Of a stretch of 20,831 nucleotides of DNA, positions 1-8,077 are shown in pieces. A program made the translations under genes and the position numbers. Under the pieces are notes generated by a model, which ran no database searches, was not told where the DNA came from, and saw only the letters and a program-made list of their open reading frames with translations. Positions within the stretch are counted from its first letter, which is position 1. Each line of letters starts with the position of its first letter. This DNA is from Phycisphaerae bacterium (GTDB lineage: Bacteria > Planctomycetota > Phycisphaerae > JAJVII01), in contig JAQTVL010000011.1 of NCBI GenBank assembly GCA_028706835.1, positions 1 to 20,831 on the forward strand, written 5' to 3'.

Positions 1-142
1 GGATGATGCCCTGGAAGACCGCGTTGACCTTGATGCCGGTTGGAACCATGTCGGTCGCCAGCACCACGATCATCGCGACCAGGCTGAACACCGCGATGAT
101 CGCGCCGCCAGCCGCCGTGATGAACTTGCCGAGATTCGCCAT
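1..142 (-). CDS. Small membrane protein, partial (runs off left edge)
   Basis: Forty-seven codons are visible from an ATG at 142-140, open to the window edge. The peptide starts MANLGKFITAAGG and continues with a hydrophobic stretch (about residues 10-30) typical of one transmembrane segment. A Shine-Dalgarno-like GAAAGG lies about ten bases upstream of the ATG. The family is not recognised and the C-terminus is missing. The gene follows tRNA-Ile by 50 bases on the same strand, so it may be co-transcribed with the 16S/tRNA unit. Its position is notable because tRNA-Ala or 23S rRNA would usually follow here. Coding status is likely but not certain, given the short visible length. Confidence 0.6.
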   Translation of the reverse strand, partial: MANLGKFITAAGGAIIAVFSLVAMIVVLATDMVPTGIKVNAVFQGII

Positions 143-192
143 TGCCGTAGCGCCTTTCAGTGGAGCGGCCCCGGCAGGGGTCTTTTTCAAGA

Positions 193-269
193 TGGTGGGC
201 CCGAGTAGATTCGAACTACTGACCTTGCCCTTATCAGGGGCACGCTCTAACCAACTGAGCTACGGGCCC
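193..269 (-). tRNA. trnI: tRNA-Ile (anticodon GAT), CCA encoded
   Basis: The reverse complement folds as a full cloverleaf. The 7-bp acceptor stem is GGGCCCG/CGGGCCC, the D-arm contains AGCTCAGTTGGTTAGAGC, and the anticodon loop is CTGATAA with anticodon GAT at 235-233. The T-arm contains GTTCGAATC. The discriminator A at 196 is followed by encoded CCA at 195-193. It lies downstream of the 16S gene on the same strand, the usual position of tRNA-Ile in bacterial rRNA spacers. Confidence 0.96.
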
Positions 270-360
270 GTGAATCGGAACCCGCCAGCCGCCGCCGGCT
301 GCCAAGCGGGCCAATATCGAATCGGCCTGCGCATCTCATTCGAGACGAACAATATTAAAA

Positions 361-387
361 GAACAGTTGGAGGGTGCGAGGATGCGC
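361..387 (-). other. 16S processing stem, 3' (trailer) strand
   Basis: This segment downstream of the 16S 3' end is the inverted complement of the 16S leader at 2160-2186. The paired blocks are 11 bp (GAACAGTTGGA) and 14 bp (GGTGCGAGGATGCG), separated by a small bulge or mismatch. Long stems bracketing 16S are the standard RNase III substrate in rRNA precursors. The tRNA-Ile lies outside the stem, as expected. Confidence 0.85.
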
Positions 388-427
388 TGACAGTAACCTG
401 CCGGATGGCAGGTTCTAGATAATCCTC

Positions 428-2004
<1,577 letters not shown>

Positions 2005-2159
2005 TTAATCCGAGTTCTACCTCGCCCGAAGGCGAGGAGGAATTGCGAAAAATTAGGCTCAAACATTCTCATTAGTCAGGCGGTTGCGAGAATGCTTGAA
2101 ACCACACCTTTGTGGATCCCTTCCCCGCCGGTCGAACCGTCTCGCCCGACGTGGAAGGT

Positions 2160-2186
2160 CGCATCCTCGCACCTTTCCAACTGTTC
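2160..2186 (-). other. 16S processing stem, 5' (leader) strand
   Basis: This is the partner of the trailer segment at 361-387: about 25 of 27 positions pair across the 16S gene. It lies between the boxA-like site and the mature 16S 5' end. A second small leader hairpin, CTCGCC-TTCG-GGCGAG with a UUCG-type tetraloop, is at 2036-2021, just before 16S. Confidence 0.85.
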
Positions 2187-2200
2187 ACTTTTCAAAGATC
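2181..2200 (-). promoter_or_regulatory. boxA-like antitermination site in rRNA leader
   Basis: The minus strand reads GATCTTTGAAAAGTGAACAG, close to the TTCTTTGAAAACTGAAC type boxA found in many rRNA leaders, where NusB/NusE bind and suppress Rho termination. It lies about 40 bases after promoter P2 and overlaps the start of the processing stem. Assignment is by motif similarity and position. Confidence 0.6.
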
Positions 2201-2236
2201 GATGTCCCGTCCCCGAACTGGACGGTAGAAGGTCAA

Positions 2237-2265
2237 ATGATGCCAAAACTACGACATCAAGTCAA
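2237..2265 (-). promoter_or_regulatory. rrs: rRNA promoter P2
   Basis: TTGACT (-35, 2265-2260) and CATCAT (-10, 2242-2237) are separated by 17 bases. An A/T-rich stretch lies immediately upstream (AAAATAAGAAA, 2280-2270) and could act as an UP element. It lies about 235 bases before the mature 16S 5' end and just upstream of the boxA-like site. Confidence 0.65.
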
Positions 2266-2488
2266 GACCTTTCTTATTTTTTTCTAACCCAGGCGGAACA
2301 TCGACGTAAAAGCCGCCGACAAAGCCGTTCGGCCTGGATATTCAGTTCACTTGCCAAGGGGTGTCGCTGACCCGGCCATACGTCATCCGGGCGTCCCTGA
2401 CAGCTCGTGTGCCACCGTTTCAGTCACAGTGGCTTGCTTGCCAGGGCGTGAGGTGTCTGCGTCCAACACAATCCACCGGCAAAGGAAT

Positions 2489-2516
2489 ACTATAGCCGCG
2501 ATTTCAGTATTGTCAA
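2489..2516 (-). promoter_or_regulatory. rrs: rRNA promoter P1
   Basis: A perfect -35 TTGACA (2516-2511) and a -10 TATAGT (2494-2489) are separated by 16 bases. This is the best sigma-70-type promoter match in the window. It lies about 250 bases upstream of P2, giving tandem promoters for the 16S unit. The DNA between the two promoters contains no gene that I can support. An imperfect hairpin (GTTTCT...AGAAAC) sits upstream at 2545-2569, role unknown. Confidence 0.7.
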
Positions 2517-2636
2517 GAAAGCCTTTATCGGCCTTCGCTTACACGTTTCTCGAGTCGCAACTCAGAAACGGTTTACAGGGGCGGGATTATGGTCGGACGG
2601 GCGTTAAGAGTCAAGAACGAAATTTCGCAATTCCCG

Positions 2637-2664
2637 TTGATCGGACTCGGATTTCGGCTATGCT
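2637..2664 (+). promoter_or_regulatory. Possible promoter of the PEP-CTERM gene
   Basis: TTGATC (2637-2642) and TATGCT (2659-2664) have a 16-base spacer and lie about 95 bases upstream of the chosen start codon. The rest of 2520-2758 holds no convincing gene. The arrangement is divergent from the rRNA promoters. This is a motif match only. Confidence 0.4.
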
Positions 2665-2758
2665 GAATCCGGCTTGGGGCAGGCCGCACGTCATTTCGCG
2701 GCGTTTTTCCGCCCTGCGACGACCCTGCCCCGCCGGCAAGAGAGGCTGGCGAAGAAGA

Positions 2759-3982
2759 ATGGGGCCAGTTCAAAGACTGACCATCGTTGCACTCCTCGCT
2801 GCGGGCGTGTGCCTGCTCGCGGACGCCGCGGTTGCCGGCACTTGGGAATCGCCCAATCTCGTCAATAATCCAACCCTCGACCAGAATCTGACCGGCTGGA
2901 CTGTTCAATCCGGCTCATCGTGGGTTGTCGACGACTGGAGCCACAATGGCGACCCGGGCGCAGTCACCGCGGATGTTTTCAGTCACACGTACTGGTATCT
3001 GCACCAAGACCTCAACCCGACCGGGCAAGATCCCCGCCTGGTGTCCGGCAAGCGCTATCGGTTCAGCGGCTACTCTGCCGGCGACAAGCCTTGTCAGGTC
3101 GGCATGACCACGCCGTTTAGCACCGGGCCGCTGTCGTATGCGTACGAAGCGTCGCCGACGCTGCACCAGATCGGCCCGCAAGTCTGGACCGGCGGCGCTT
3201 CGCGCATTGAACTGGCCGCCCACAGGATTGCCGGCAGCGGCGGGGGGTATGGCTACTTCGACGACATCTCCGTCTTTCAGGTCGTCTACAACCCGACGCT
3301 GGCCCTTACTCCTGCGACGGTGCGGGTGAACTCCGACGCCCCCGGCGGCAGCGGGGCCACGCTCAGTTTCCACGTCGCCAGCACGTCCTTCGCCGACGAC
3401 CCGACCGCGTGGGCCGTCGATTGGGGCGACAGTTCCTCCACGAACCAGCCGGCGCTCGGATACGACGTCACGCATCATTACTCGTTGGCCGGCGGTGACA
3501 GCCAGACGTGGACTGCCGTGCTCTCCGGCAGCAACGGCGCGGGGGCCGCCCCGGACGCCGCCGCCACCGTCACGCTGCTTCGCCAGCCGGATATGGCGTT
3601 GGCAGTGGCCGGCATTGCCGTCGCCGCCGGCCAGGCCGTGCGGGTCCTGCCGGACACATGGATCGATCTGTCGACGCTGGGCAGCGTCGGCTATATCGAG
3701 CGTGCAACGTTCGCGATCCCAGGCCGGCTGGATTACGCGGGCTCATCGCGAACGAGTTCGATCCAGTTTGGCGCACTGGATGTCGGCCAGTCGTTCACGT
3801 TAAGCAGTTCGATCAGCAACACCGGCGTAGGCGTCAACACCGACTCGACGTCGATCACGCTGATCGTCGTGCCGGAGCCCTCGACGTTGGCGCTGACGAT
3901 TGCGGGATTCGCCGGCCTGACAATCCGCGGAAGAGCAAGGCGTAGCCGGGTTCGCCTTGTCGTTGGAATTTGTACGACTTGA
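2759..3982 (+). CDS. PEP-CTERM sorting domain exported protein with PKD-like domain
   Basis: The protein is 407 aa from the ATG at 2759, chosen because it opens directly on a signal peptide: MGPVQRLTIVALLAAGVCLL then ADAAVA|G, cleavage near residue 26. The frame stays open upstream to 2351, but that stretch does not look like protein. Residues 33-175 resemble a beta-sandwich module of the kind that follows NPTLDQNLTGW-like motifs. Residues 180-275 look PKD-like, with VDWGDSSS at 220-227. The C-terminus has VPEPST (371-376), a hydrophobic helix and the basic cluster RGRARR, which is the PEP-CTERM signal processed by an exosortase. Twelve residues (SRVRLVVGICTT) follow the basic cluster, longer than usual. 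The product is probably a secreted or surface protein; its ligand is unknown. The start-site Shine-Dalgarno is weak (GAAGAAGA). Confidence 0.8.
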   Translation: MGPVQRLTIVALLAAGVCLLADAAVAGTWESPNLVNNPTLDQNLTGWTVQSGSSWVVDDWSHNGDPGAVTADVFSHTYWYLHQDLNPTGQDPRLVSGKRYRFSGYSAGDKPCQVGMTTPFSTGPLSYAYEASPTLHQIGPQVWTGGASRIELAAHRIAGSGGGYGYFDDISVFQVVYNPTLALTPATVRVNSDAPGGSGATLSFHVASTSFADDPTAWAVDWGDSSSTNQPALGYDVTHHYSLAGGDSQTWTAVLSGSNGAGAAPDAAATVTLLRQPDMALAVAGIAVAAGQAVRVLPDTWIDLSTLGSVGYIERATFAIPGRLDYAGSSRTSSIQFGALDVGQSFTLSSSISNTGVGVNTDSTSITLIVVPEPSTLALTIAGFAGLTIRGRARRSRVRLVVGICTT

Positions 3983-4006
3983 ATTCTCGCATGTCTGCGG
4001 TAAACT
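3979..4006 (+). promoter_or_regulatory. trnH: Possible tRNA-His promoter
   Basis: TTGAAT (3979-3984), a 16-base spacer and TAAACT (4001-4006) lie about 17 bases before the tRNA 5' end. The -35 overlaps the stop codon of the PEP-CTERM gene. Both hexamers match consensus at four of six positions. Confidence 0.45.
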
Positions 4007-4022
4007 AAGCGCTCTTGCGGAT

Positions 4023-4097
4023 GGTGGGAGTAGCTCAGCTGGTTAGAGCACTAGGTTGTGGTCCTAGGGGTCGCGGGTTCGAATCCCGTCTTCCACC
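4023..4097 (+). tRNA. trnH: tRNA-His (anticodon GTG)
   Basis: The cloverleaf has acceptor stem GTGGGAG (4024-4030) pairing with CTTCCAC (4090-4096), a D-arm GCTCAGCTGGTTAGAGC, anticodon loop TTGTGGT with anticodon GTG, and a T-arm with GTTCGAATC. The extra G-1 at 4023 opposite C73 at 4097 is the histidine identity feature. The next bases are CTT, so CCA is not encoded, unlike the tRNA-Ile in this window. Confidence 0.96.
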
Positions 4098-4100
4098 CTT

Positions 4101-4150
4101 CAAACGAAAAGAACCCGAATGCCAACAGGCATCCGGGTTCTTTTCGTTTG
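4101..4150. terminator. Bidirectional intrinsic terminator
   Basis: A 23-bp arm (4101-4123) and its complement (4128-4150) enclose the loop AACA, with 22 of 23 pairs matched. One flank is A-rich (ACGAAAAG) and the other T-rich (CTTTTCGTTT), so it can terminate both tRNA-His on the plus strand and the S1 gene arriving on the minus strand. Confidence 0.85.
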
Positions 4151-4208
4151 AGCTTTCAGCTTTCAGCTCCGCAGCTGTCTTCTTGCTGATCGCTGAAAGC
4201 TGACCGCT
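4151..4208. repeat. Inverted GCTGANN heptamer repeats
   Basis: The left side has AGCTTTC heptamers (4151-4168). The right side has GCTGATC, GCTGAAA and GCTGACC (4185-4205) followed by GCT. The two sides are complementary in orientation and can form a loose hairpin. The same heptamer family recurs at 6711, 12382 and 15519. It fills the gap between the terminator and the S1 stop codon. Confidence 0.75.
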
Positions 4209-4213
4209 ATTCC

Positions 4214-5788
4214 TCACATGCCCGGCAGTTTCAGATCGCCCAGGCCCATGCTGCCGTCTTTGCGTTCCAGGCCGCCCTTGAGCGGCTTGTCGCGCTTCTT
4301 CTTCGGCGGCGGGGGCGGCGCCGCCTGGGCGGCTGCGGCTCCGCCGGCTGCGGAGGCGGCGCCCGCGGGGGCAGCCGTCGCCGCCGGCGCGGGGGCCTTG
4401 AGCGACAGCGAAATCTTCCGCTCCTGCTCGTTTACCGAGAGCACGCGGGCCTGCACTTCCTGGCCGACCTTCACCACGTCCGACGGGTGATTGACGCGCT
4501 TGTCGGACATCTGCGAGACGTGGACGAGCCCCTCGACGCCGGGCTCGAGTTCCACGAACGCCCCGAAATCGACGACCCGCGTCACCTTGCCGGGCACGGT
4601 CATTTCCGGCGAATACCGCCCGGTGATGCTCGTCCACGGGTTGGCTTGCGCCTGCTTGAGGCTCAGCGAAATCCGCTTGCGGTCCGGCTCGACGCTGAGC
4701 ACCAAGAAGGTGTGCACCTGCCCGGCTGTCAGCACGTCGCGCGGATGGTTCACCCTCGACCAGCCAAGCTCGCTCACCGGGGCCAGGCCCTCGATGCCGG
4801 GCTCGATCTCGACGAACGCGCCGAAGTCGACCACGCGGGTCACCCTGCCCTGGATGGTCATCTTCGGCTGGAACCGCGTGGCAACCGTGGTCCACGGATC
4901 GGCGCCCATCTGCTTGAGGCCGAGCGATATCTTTCTCGCGTCCTTGTCGAGCTTGACGACCTTGACTTGCACCTTCTGGCCAAGCTGAACGACGTCCTCG
5001 ACCTTGTCCACCCTGCCCCAAGCCAGGTCGGAGATGTGCAGCAGGCCGTCCACCCCGCCGAGGTCCACGAACGCCCCGTAGGGCATAATGCTGCGAATGA
5101 CGCCCTCGTGAACCTGGCCGATCTCGATTTCCTTCCACGTCGCTTCGCGCTTCTCTTCCTTCTCCAGCTCGAGCACGCCCCGCCGGCTGACCACCAGGTT
5201 CTTGTCCCGGCGGTCCAGGTCGGTCACCTGGCAGCGCATCCGCTGGCCGATGAACGTGGAGATGTCCTCGATGCGATAGATGTCGACCTGGCCCGCGGGC
5301 ATGAACGCGCGGATGCCGTTGACTTCGAGTTCCAGTCCGCCCTTGTTCACGCCGGTGACCCGGCCTTCGACGATCTGGCCTTCCTCCAGCGTATTCCAGG
5401 CAGCCGCGGCCACCGCGCCCTTGCGGGACAGGTGGACGAGGCCCTCAGCCGCATCGTAGCGGTCGAAGATGCCGTCAACGGTATCGCCGACCTTGGGGAC
5501 GTGGTCCTCGAACTGCTCCAGGGGGATGATGCCCTGGCTCTTGCCGCCAAGGTCGATCAGGACGGAGCGGCTCTCGATGGCCAGCACGCGTCCGCGCCGC
5601 AGGCCTGGGGTGGCTGGGCCCGCGGGGGCTGCCTCCCTCCGGGCGGCGTTCTTGGCCTCCTGTTCCTTGTCGAGCAGATCTTCGAGCGACATGTCGCCGA
5701 GCGCGGCCTCGATCTCCTTCTGGACGTCTTCGTCCATCGCTTGACCCTGGCGCCTGAGCACATCCTTTTCCTGGGGTGACTGACTCAT
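4214..5788 (-). CDS. rpsA: 30S ribosomal protein S1 homologue, five S1 domains
   Basis: The 524-aa protein has five S1 RNA-binding domains at about 66-123, 139-203, 224-293, 309-379 and 396-464. The later ones carry the typical YGAFVDLG / DFGAFVE, GLLHISD and KISLSLK signatures. S1 helps mRNA binding on the 30S subunit. Residues 1-60 are acidic and helical. The C-terminal 60 residues are Ala/Pro-rich with a proline run, KKK cluster and a basic end. The count of five differs from the six in E. coli. The start at 5788 is chosen over ATG 5797 because AGGA sits eight bases upstream; 5797 would leave almost no spacing. It has its own promoter at 5881-5876. Confidence 0.9.
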   Translation of the reverse strand: MSQSPQEKDVLRRQGQAMDEDVQKEIEAALGDMSLEDLLDKEQEAKNAARREAAPAGPATPGLRRGRVLAIESRSVLIDLGGKSQGIIPLEQFEDHVPKVGDTVDGIFDRYDAAEGLVHLSRKGAVAAAAWNTLEEGQIVEGRVTGVNKGGLELEVNGIRAFMPAGQVDIYRIEDISTFIGQRMRCQVTDLDRRDKNLVVSRRGVLELEKEEKREATWKEIEIGQVHEGVIRSIMPYGAFVDLGGVDGLLHISDLAWGRVDKVEDVVQLGQKVQVKVVKLDKDARKISLGLKQMGADPWTTVATRFQPKMTIQGRVTRVVDFGAFVEIEPGIEGLAPVSELGWSRVNHPRDVLTAGQVHTFLVLSVEPDRKRISLSLKQAQANPWTSITGRYSPEMTVPGKVTRVVDFGAFVELEPGVEGLVHVSQMSDKRVNHPSDVVKVGQEVQARVLSVNEQERKISLSLKAPAPAATAAPAGAASAAGGAAAAQAAPPPPPKKKRDKPLKGGLERKDGSMGLGDLKLPGM

Positions 5789-5875
5789 GGGGAACATCCT
5801 GCGTGAGTAAAAGACTTGATTACCCCGACCCGCGGGGACCGGCTCCGTCCCACAACGTCGAACGGAGAACGGGTC

Positions 5876-5881
5876 ATTATA
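5876..5881 (-). promoter_or_regulatory. rpsA: Extended -10 promoter of the S1 gene
   Basis: A perfect TATAAT on the minus strand is preceded by TGG, giving the extended -10 form TGnTATAAT. The -35 region is weak (TTGCTT at 19 bases). The resulting leader would be about 80 bases before the ATG at 5788. Confidence 0.65.
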
Positions 5882-5936
5882 CCAGCAATCTCGCGCGCAA
5901 AAGCAAGGAAGAAGTGCCCCGACGGTTACGCAAGTG

Positions 5937-5976
5937 TTTTCGCAATGTCGGCGTGCGATAGCCGACAATGCGAAAA
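5937..5976. promoter_or_regulatory. 16-bp inverted repeat between divergent genes
   Basis: TTTTCGCAATGTCGGC (5937-5952) and GCCGACAATGCGAAAA (5961-5976) are inverted copies with a single mismatch around an 8-base loop. It lies about 55 bases upstream of the S1 -10 box and about 105 bases upstream of the start of the LTxxQ protein gene. No gene on either strand ends here, so a terminator role is unlikely. An operator or other protein-binding site is the better guess. Confidence 0.6.
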
Positions 5977-6082
5977 CGCGAGCGGTAACGGCGCTCGACC
6001 TTCCGGCGCGTGTAACCGCCGCCCCGCCCCGCGCCACTATTCGGGTGGAACGCAATGAAACCCTCTTTCAAGGAGACCGCAG

Positions 6083-6628
6083 ATGAACAAGGCGATCTGG
6101 ACCATGGGCGGGATTCTCACGGCGGTGCTGGCCACCGGGCTGCTGGCCGGCTACGCCACCAACCAGGCGACGGAGCAGGCAGCCGGGCCCCTCGCTGCCG
6201 ACGAGCTCGGCCTGCCGCCGGCGGCGACCAACGGCGACCGCCCGCACGGCAGGATGTTGCGGGCGATCGGGAGGCATGTGCTCGGCCTGCCTGACGAGAT
6301 CAACCTGACGGCGGACCAGAAGCAGCAGATCGGCAAGGTGCTCAAGGGGCACAAGGCCGAGATCATCCCGGTGTTCAAGCAACTCCGTGACGATCATCGC
6401 AAATTGCAGTCAGCCGTGCGGGCCGAGCCGACCGACGAGAAGGCGATCCGGTCAGCCGCGGAACATCTCGGCAAGGACATCGGCGACGCAGCGGTGCTGC
6501 GGGCGAAGATTCGCAAGGAGGTGCTGCCGATCCTGACCGACGAGCAGAAGGCGAAGTTGGAGAAGTTCCGGGCGAACGTGCAGGGTTCGGTGGACAAGGC
6601 GCTGGACGAGGCGGCGGCGAAGGAGTAG
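6083..6628 (+). CDS. Periplasmic Spy/CpxP-like LTxxQ protein
   Basis: The 181-aa protein has an N-terminal signal sequence or anchor (residues 4-24, TMGGILTAVLATGLLAG). The mature part is strongly helical and charged, with two LTxxQ motifs: LTADQ at 75-79 and LTDEQ at 151-155. These repeats define the CpxP/Spy family of small periplasmic chaperones and envelope-stress accessory proteins. AGGAG at 6071-6075 lies seven bases before the ATG. It is upstream of an ECF sigma trio whose third member has a similar helical build, so it could belong to the same response, although repeats and a hairpin lie between them. The exact ligand or client is unknown. Confidence 0.75.
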   Translation: MNKAIWTMGGILTAVLATGLLAGYATNQATEQAAGPLAADELGLPPAATNGDRPHGRMLRAIGRHVLGLPDEINLTADQKQQIGKVLKGHKAEIIPVFKQLRDDHRKLQSAVRAEPTDEKAIRSAAEHLGKDIGDAAVLRAKIRKEVLPILTDEQKAKLEKFRANVQGSVDKALDEAAAKE

Positions 6629-6630
6629 GC

Positions 6631-6658
6631 ATCAGGGATCAGGGATCAGGGATCAGGG
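6631..6658. repeat. ATCAGGG heptamer, four exact copies
   Basis: Four perfect tandem copies of ATCAGGG start two bases after the stop codon of the LTxxQ gene. The repeat has the same 7-bp period as the other intergenic repeats in the window but a different unit. Confidence 0.9.
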
Positions 6659-6666
6659 CAGGCGGG

Positions 6667-6696
6667 AGTCAGTCGCCCAAGGGGGCGACTGACTTT
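6667..6696 (+). terminator. Terminator-like hairpin after LTxxQ gene
   Basis: A perfect 12-bp stem, AGTCAGTCGCCC / GGGCGACTGACT, encloses the loop AAGG and is followed by a very short T run (TTTC). It is a strong hairpin but a weak intrinsic terminator by T-tract, so transcription might partly continue into the sigma factor gene. Confidence 0.6.
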
Positions 6697-6710
6697 CGCC
6701 ATTGCCAAAT

Positions 6711-6738
6711 GCTGATTGCTGACCGCTGAAAGCTGAAC
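6711..6738. repeat. GCTGANN heptamers, four copies
   Basis: GCTGATT, GCTGACC, GCTGAAA and GCTGAAC occur in tandem, ending about 25 bases before the sigma factor start codon. This is one arm only of the family seen as two inverted arms at 12382 and 15519. Confidence 0.85.
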
Positions 6739-6763
6739 GCCTTTTGGCTACACTGGTTGGCGA

Positions 6764-7327
6764 ATGCCCGACACGATCGCCCAGCTCGATGTGGAGTCAG
6801 CCGACCGCGAGGACGTTCGCCGGTCGCTCGCGGGCGACGGCGACGCGTATGCCCGGATCATGCGGCGGCACCAGCAGCACGTGGCCCGCGTGCTCTGGCG
6901 GTTCACCCGCGACGAGAACCTCCACGCCGAACTGGTGCAGGATGTGTTCGTGCAGGCCTACTGGGGCCTCGGGCGTTACGCGGGGACGGCCCCGCTGGAG
7001 CATTGGCTGGCGCGTATCGCCGTGCGGACCGGCTACCGATTCTGGCGACGGCGCCGCGAGGCGGCCCAGCCGATCCGAGACGAGGTCCCGCCGACGGACC
7101 GCAGGCCCGGGCCTGCCGCGGAGGCTGAAGCTGCCGAGGCGGCGGAACGAGTCCAGCGGCTGCTCGCCCAGCTTCCGCCGCGCGATCGACTGGTGCTGAC
7201 GCTGATGTACCTCGACGGCTGCGACGTGCGGGAGGCCGCCAGGCTGACGGGTTGGTCGGTTGCGATGGTGAAGGTGCAGGCCTGGCGCGCACGCGCGAAG
7301 CTGAAGAAACTGCTGGAGAGTGCCTGA
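6764..7327 (+). CDS. ECF-family RNA polymerase sigma factor
   Basis: The 187-aa protein has the two-domain ECF layout. Sigma-2 spans about 21-98, including DENLHAELVQDVFVQAY, the region that contacts core polymerase and the -10 element. A variable Ala/Glu-rich linker covers 100-128. Sigma-4 spans about 129-184 with LPPRDRLVLTLMYLDG and a helix-turn-helix, EAARLTGWSVAMVKVQAWRA. No clear Shine-Dalgarno precedes the ATG. The two downstream genes are tightly packed: a 16-base gap, then a 4-base overlap. They encode a small one-helix membrane protein and a membrane-anchored periplasmic helical protein. In CnrYXH-type systems this set is a sigma factor held by an anti-sigma protein under control of a periplasmic sensor. 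The specific ECF group was not determined. Confidence 0.9.
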   Translation: MPDTIAQLDVESADREDVRRSLAGDGDAYARIMRRHQQHVARVLWRFTRDENLHAELVQDVFVQAYWGLGRYAGTAPLEHWLARIAVRTGYRFWRRRREAAQPIRDEVPPTDRRPGPAAEAEAAEAAERVQRLLAQLPPRDRLVLTLMYLDGCDVREAARLTGWSVAMVKVQAWRARAKLKKLLESA

Positions 7328-7343
7328 TGCGGAAGGAGACGCC

Positions 7344-7604
7344 ATGAATCTCGACGATTTCCGACGATTGGCTGACCGGGCCCGCGGCGACGGGTCGCCG
7401 ATGATCGACGCCGCGCCGGCGGTGCTGGCCAGGCTGACCCGCCGCGACGGAGGCCGGGAACGCTTGCGGATCGGCTGGGCGGTGGCGGTGCTGTCCGCCA
7501 GCGCAGCCGCGGCATGTGTTCTGGGCGCGTTGGGCTACCAGGCGATGCAGTCGCTGGACCAGGCGGGATTCCTCAACCCCCTCGACCTGTGGGTGAACCT
7601 ATGA
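7344..7604 (+). CDS. Single-pass membrane protein, candidate anti-sigma factor
   Basis: This 86-aa protein starts at ATG 7344, with AAGGAG at 7333-7338 five bases upstream. An in-frame GTG at 7320 lacks such a site. Residues 1-43 are charged and would be cytoplasmic (MNLDDFRRLADRARG...). Residues 44-66 are hydrophobic (IGWAVAVLSASAAAACVLG) and form one membrane helix. About 20 residues remain outside, ending LNPLDLWVNL. Size, topology and position right after an ECF sigma gene match CnrY-type anti-sigma proteins, whose short cytoplasmic part clamps the sigma factor. No sequence motif confirms this; the role is inferred from context. Confidence 0.75.
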   Translation: MNLDDFRRLADRARGDGSPMIDAAPAVLARLTRRDGGRERLRIGWAVAVLSASAAAACVLGALGYQAMQSLDQAGFLNPLDLWVNL

Positions 7605-8059
7605 ACGAGACGACGATTCCAGCCGCGGTGGCTTCTCCGGTTCTTCCCGCTCCGCCGCGCCGGCGGCGCTGGCTGACGGTGCTGGTCTGCGCGGCGCTGT
7701 TTGTGACGGGCGCGGTCGGCGGCGCGGCGGGGTCGGCGATGTTCATCCGCAATCGCGTGCAGAACGCGATCCACCACCCGGAGATCGGGCGGCAGAGGCT
7801 GGAGCAGATGCTCACCCGCCGGCTGGACCTCGACGAGCGGCAGCGGCGGGAGGTCGGGCGAATTCTGCGGGAGCGGCAGCGGGAGACGCAGCGGATTCGC
7901 CGGCAGTTCTACCCGCTGATGCGGGCTGAGCTCGAGCGGTCGAACGAAGAGATCGCCGGTGTGCTGCGTCCGGGCCAGCGGGCCAAATGGCGGGAAATCT
8001 ACGCGACGTTCCAGTCCCGCTGGCTCCCCCCGCCGCCGCCGGCGACGCAGCCGGAGTGA
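7601..8059 (+). CDS. Membrane-anchored Spy/CnrX-like periplasmic sensor candidate
   Basis: The 152-aa protein starts at ATG 7601, overlapping the previous stop codon in ATGA, so translation is probably coupled. A cytoplasmic Pro/Arg-rich tail (1-23) precedes a membrane helix (24-48) and a long charged helical region (about 55-140) containing LDLDERQRREVGRIL and LRPGQRAKWREIY, two helix-hairpin repeats like those of Spy/ZraP/CnrX proteins. Candidate metal ligands are H58, H59, M70 and M107, but the CnrX ligand set cannot be matched by eye. In CnrYXH, X binds metal in the periplasm and relieves Y inhibition of the sigma factor. Here the signal could be metal or misfolded protein. The end is Pro-rich. 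Confidence 0.75.
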   Translation: MNETTIPAAVASPVLPAPPRRRRWLTVLVCAALFVTGAVGGAAGSAMFIRNRVQNAIHHPEIGRQRLEQMLTRRLDLDERQRREVGRILRERQRETQRIRRQFYPLMRAELERSNEEIAGVLRPGQRAKWREIYATFQSRWLPPPPPATQPE

Positions 8060-8077
8060 ACCCCGGGGGCGGGCGCT

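Noticed and set aside
2351..2758. N-terminal extension of the PEP-CTERM protein to 2351
   Set aside because: The 136 upstream codons overlap the rRNA promoter P1 region and show no signal peptide or domain. The ATG at 2759 opens directly on a good signal peptide.
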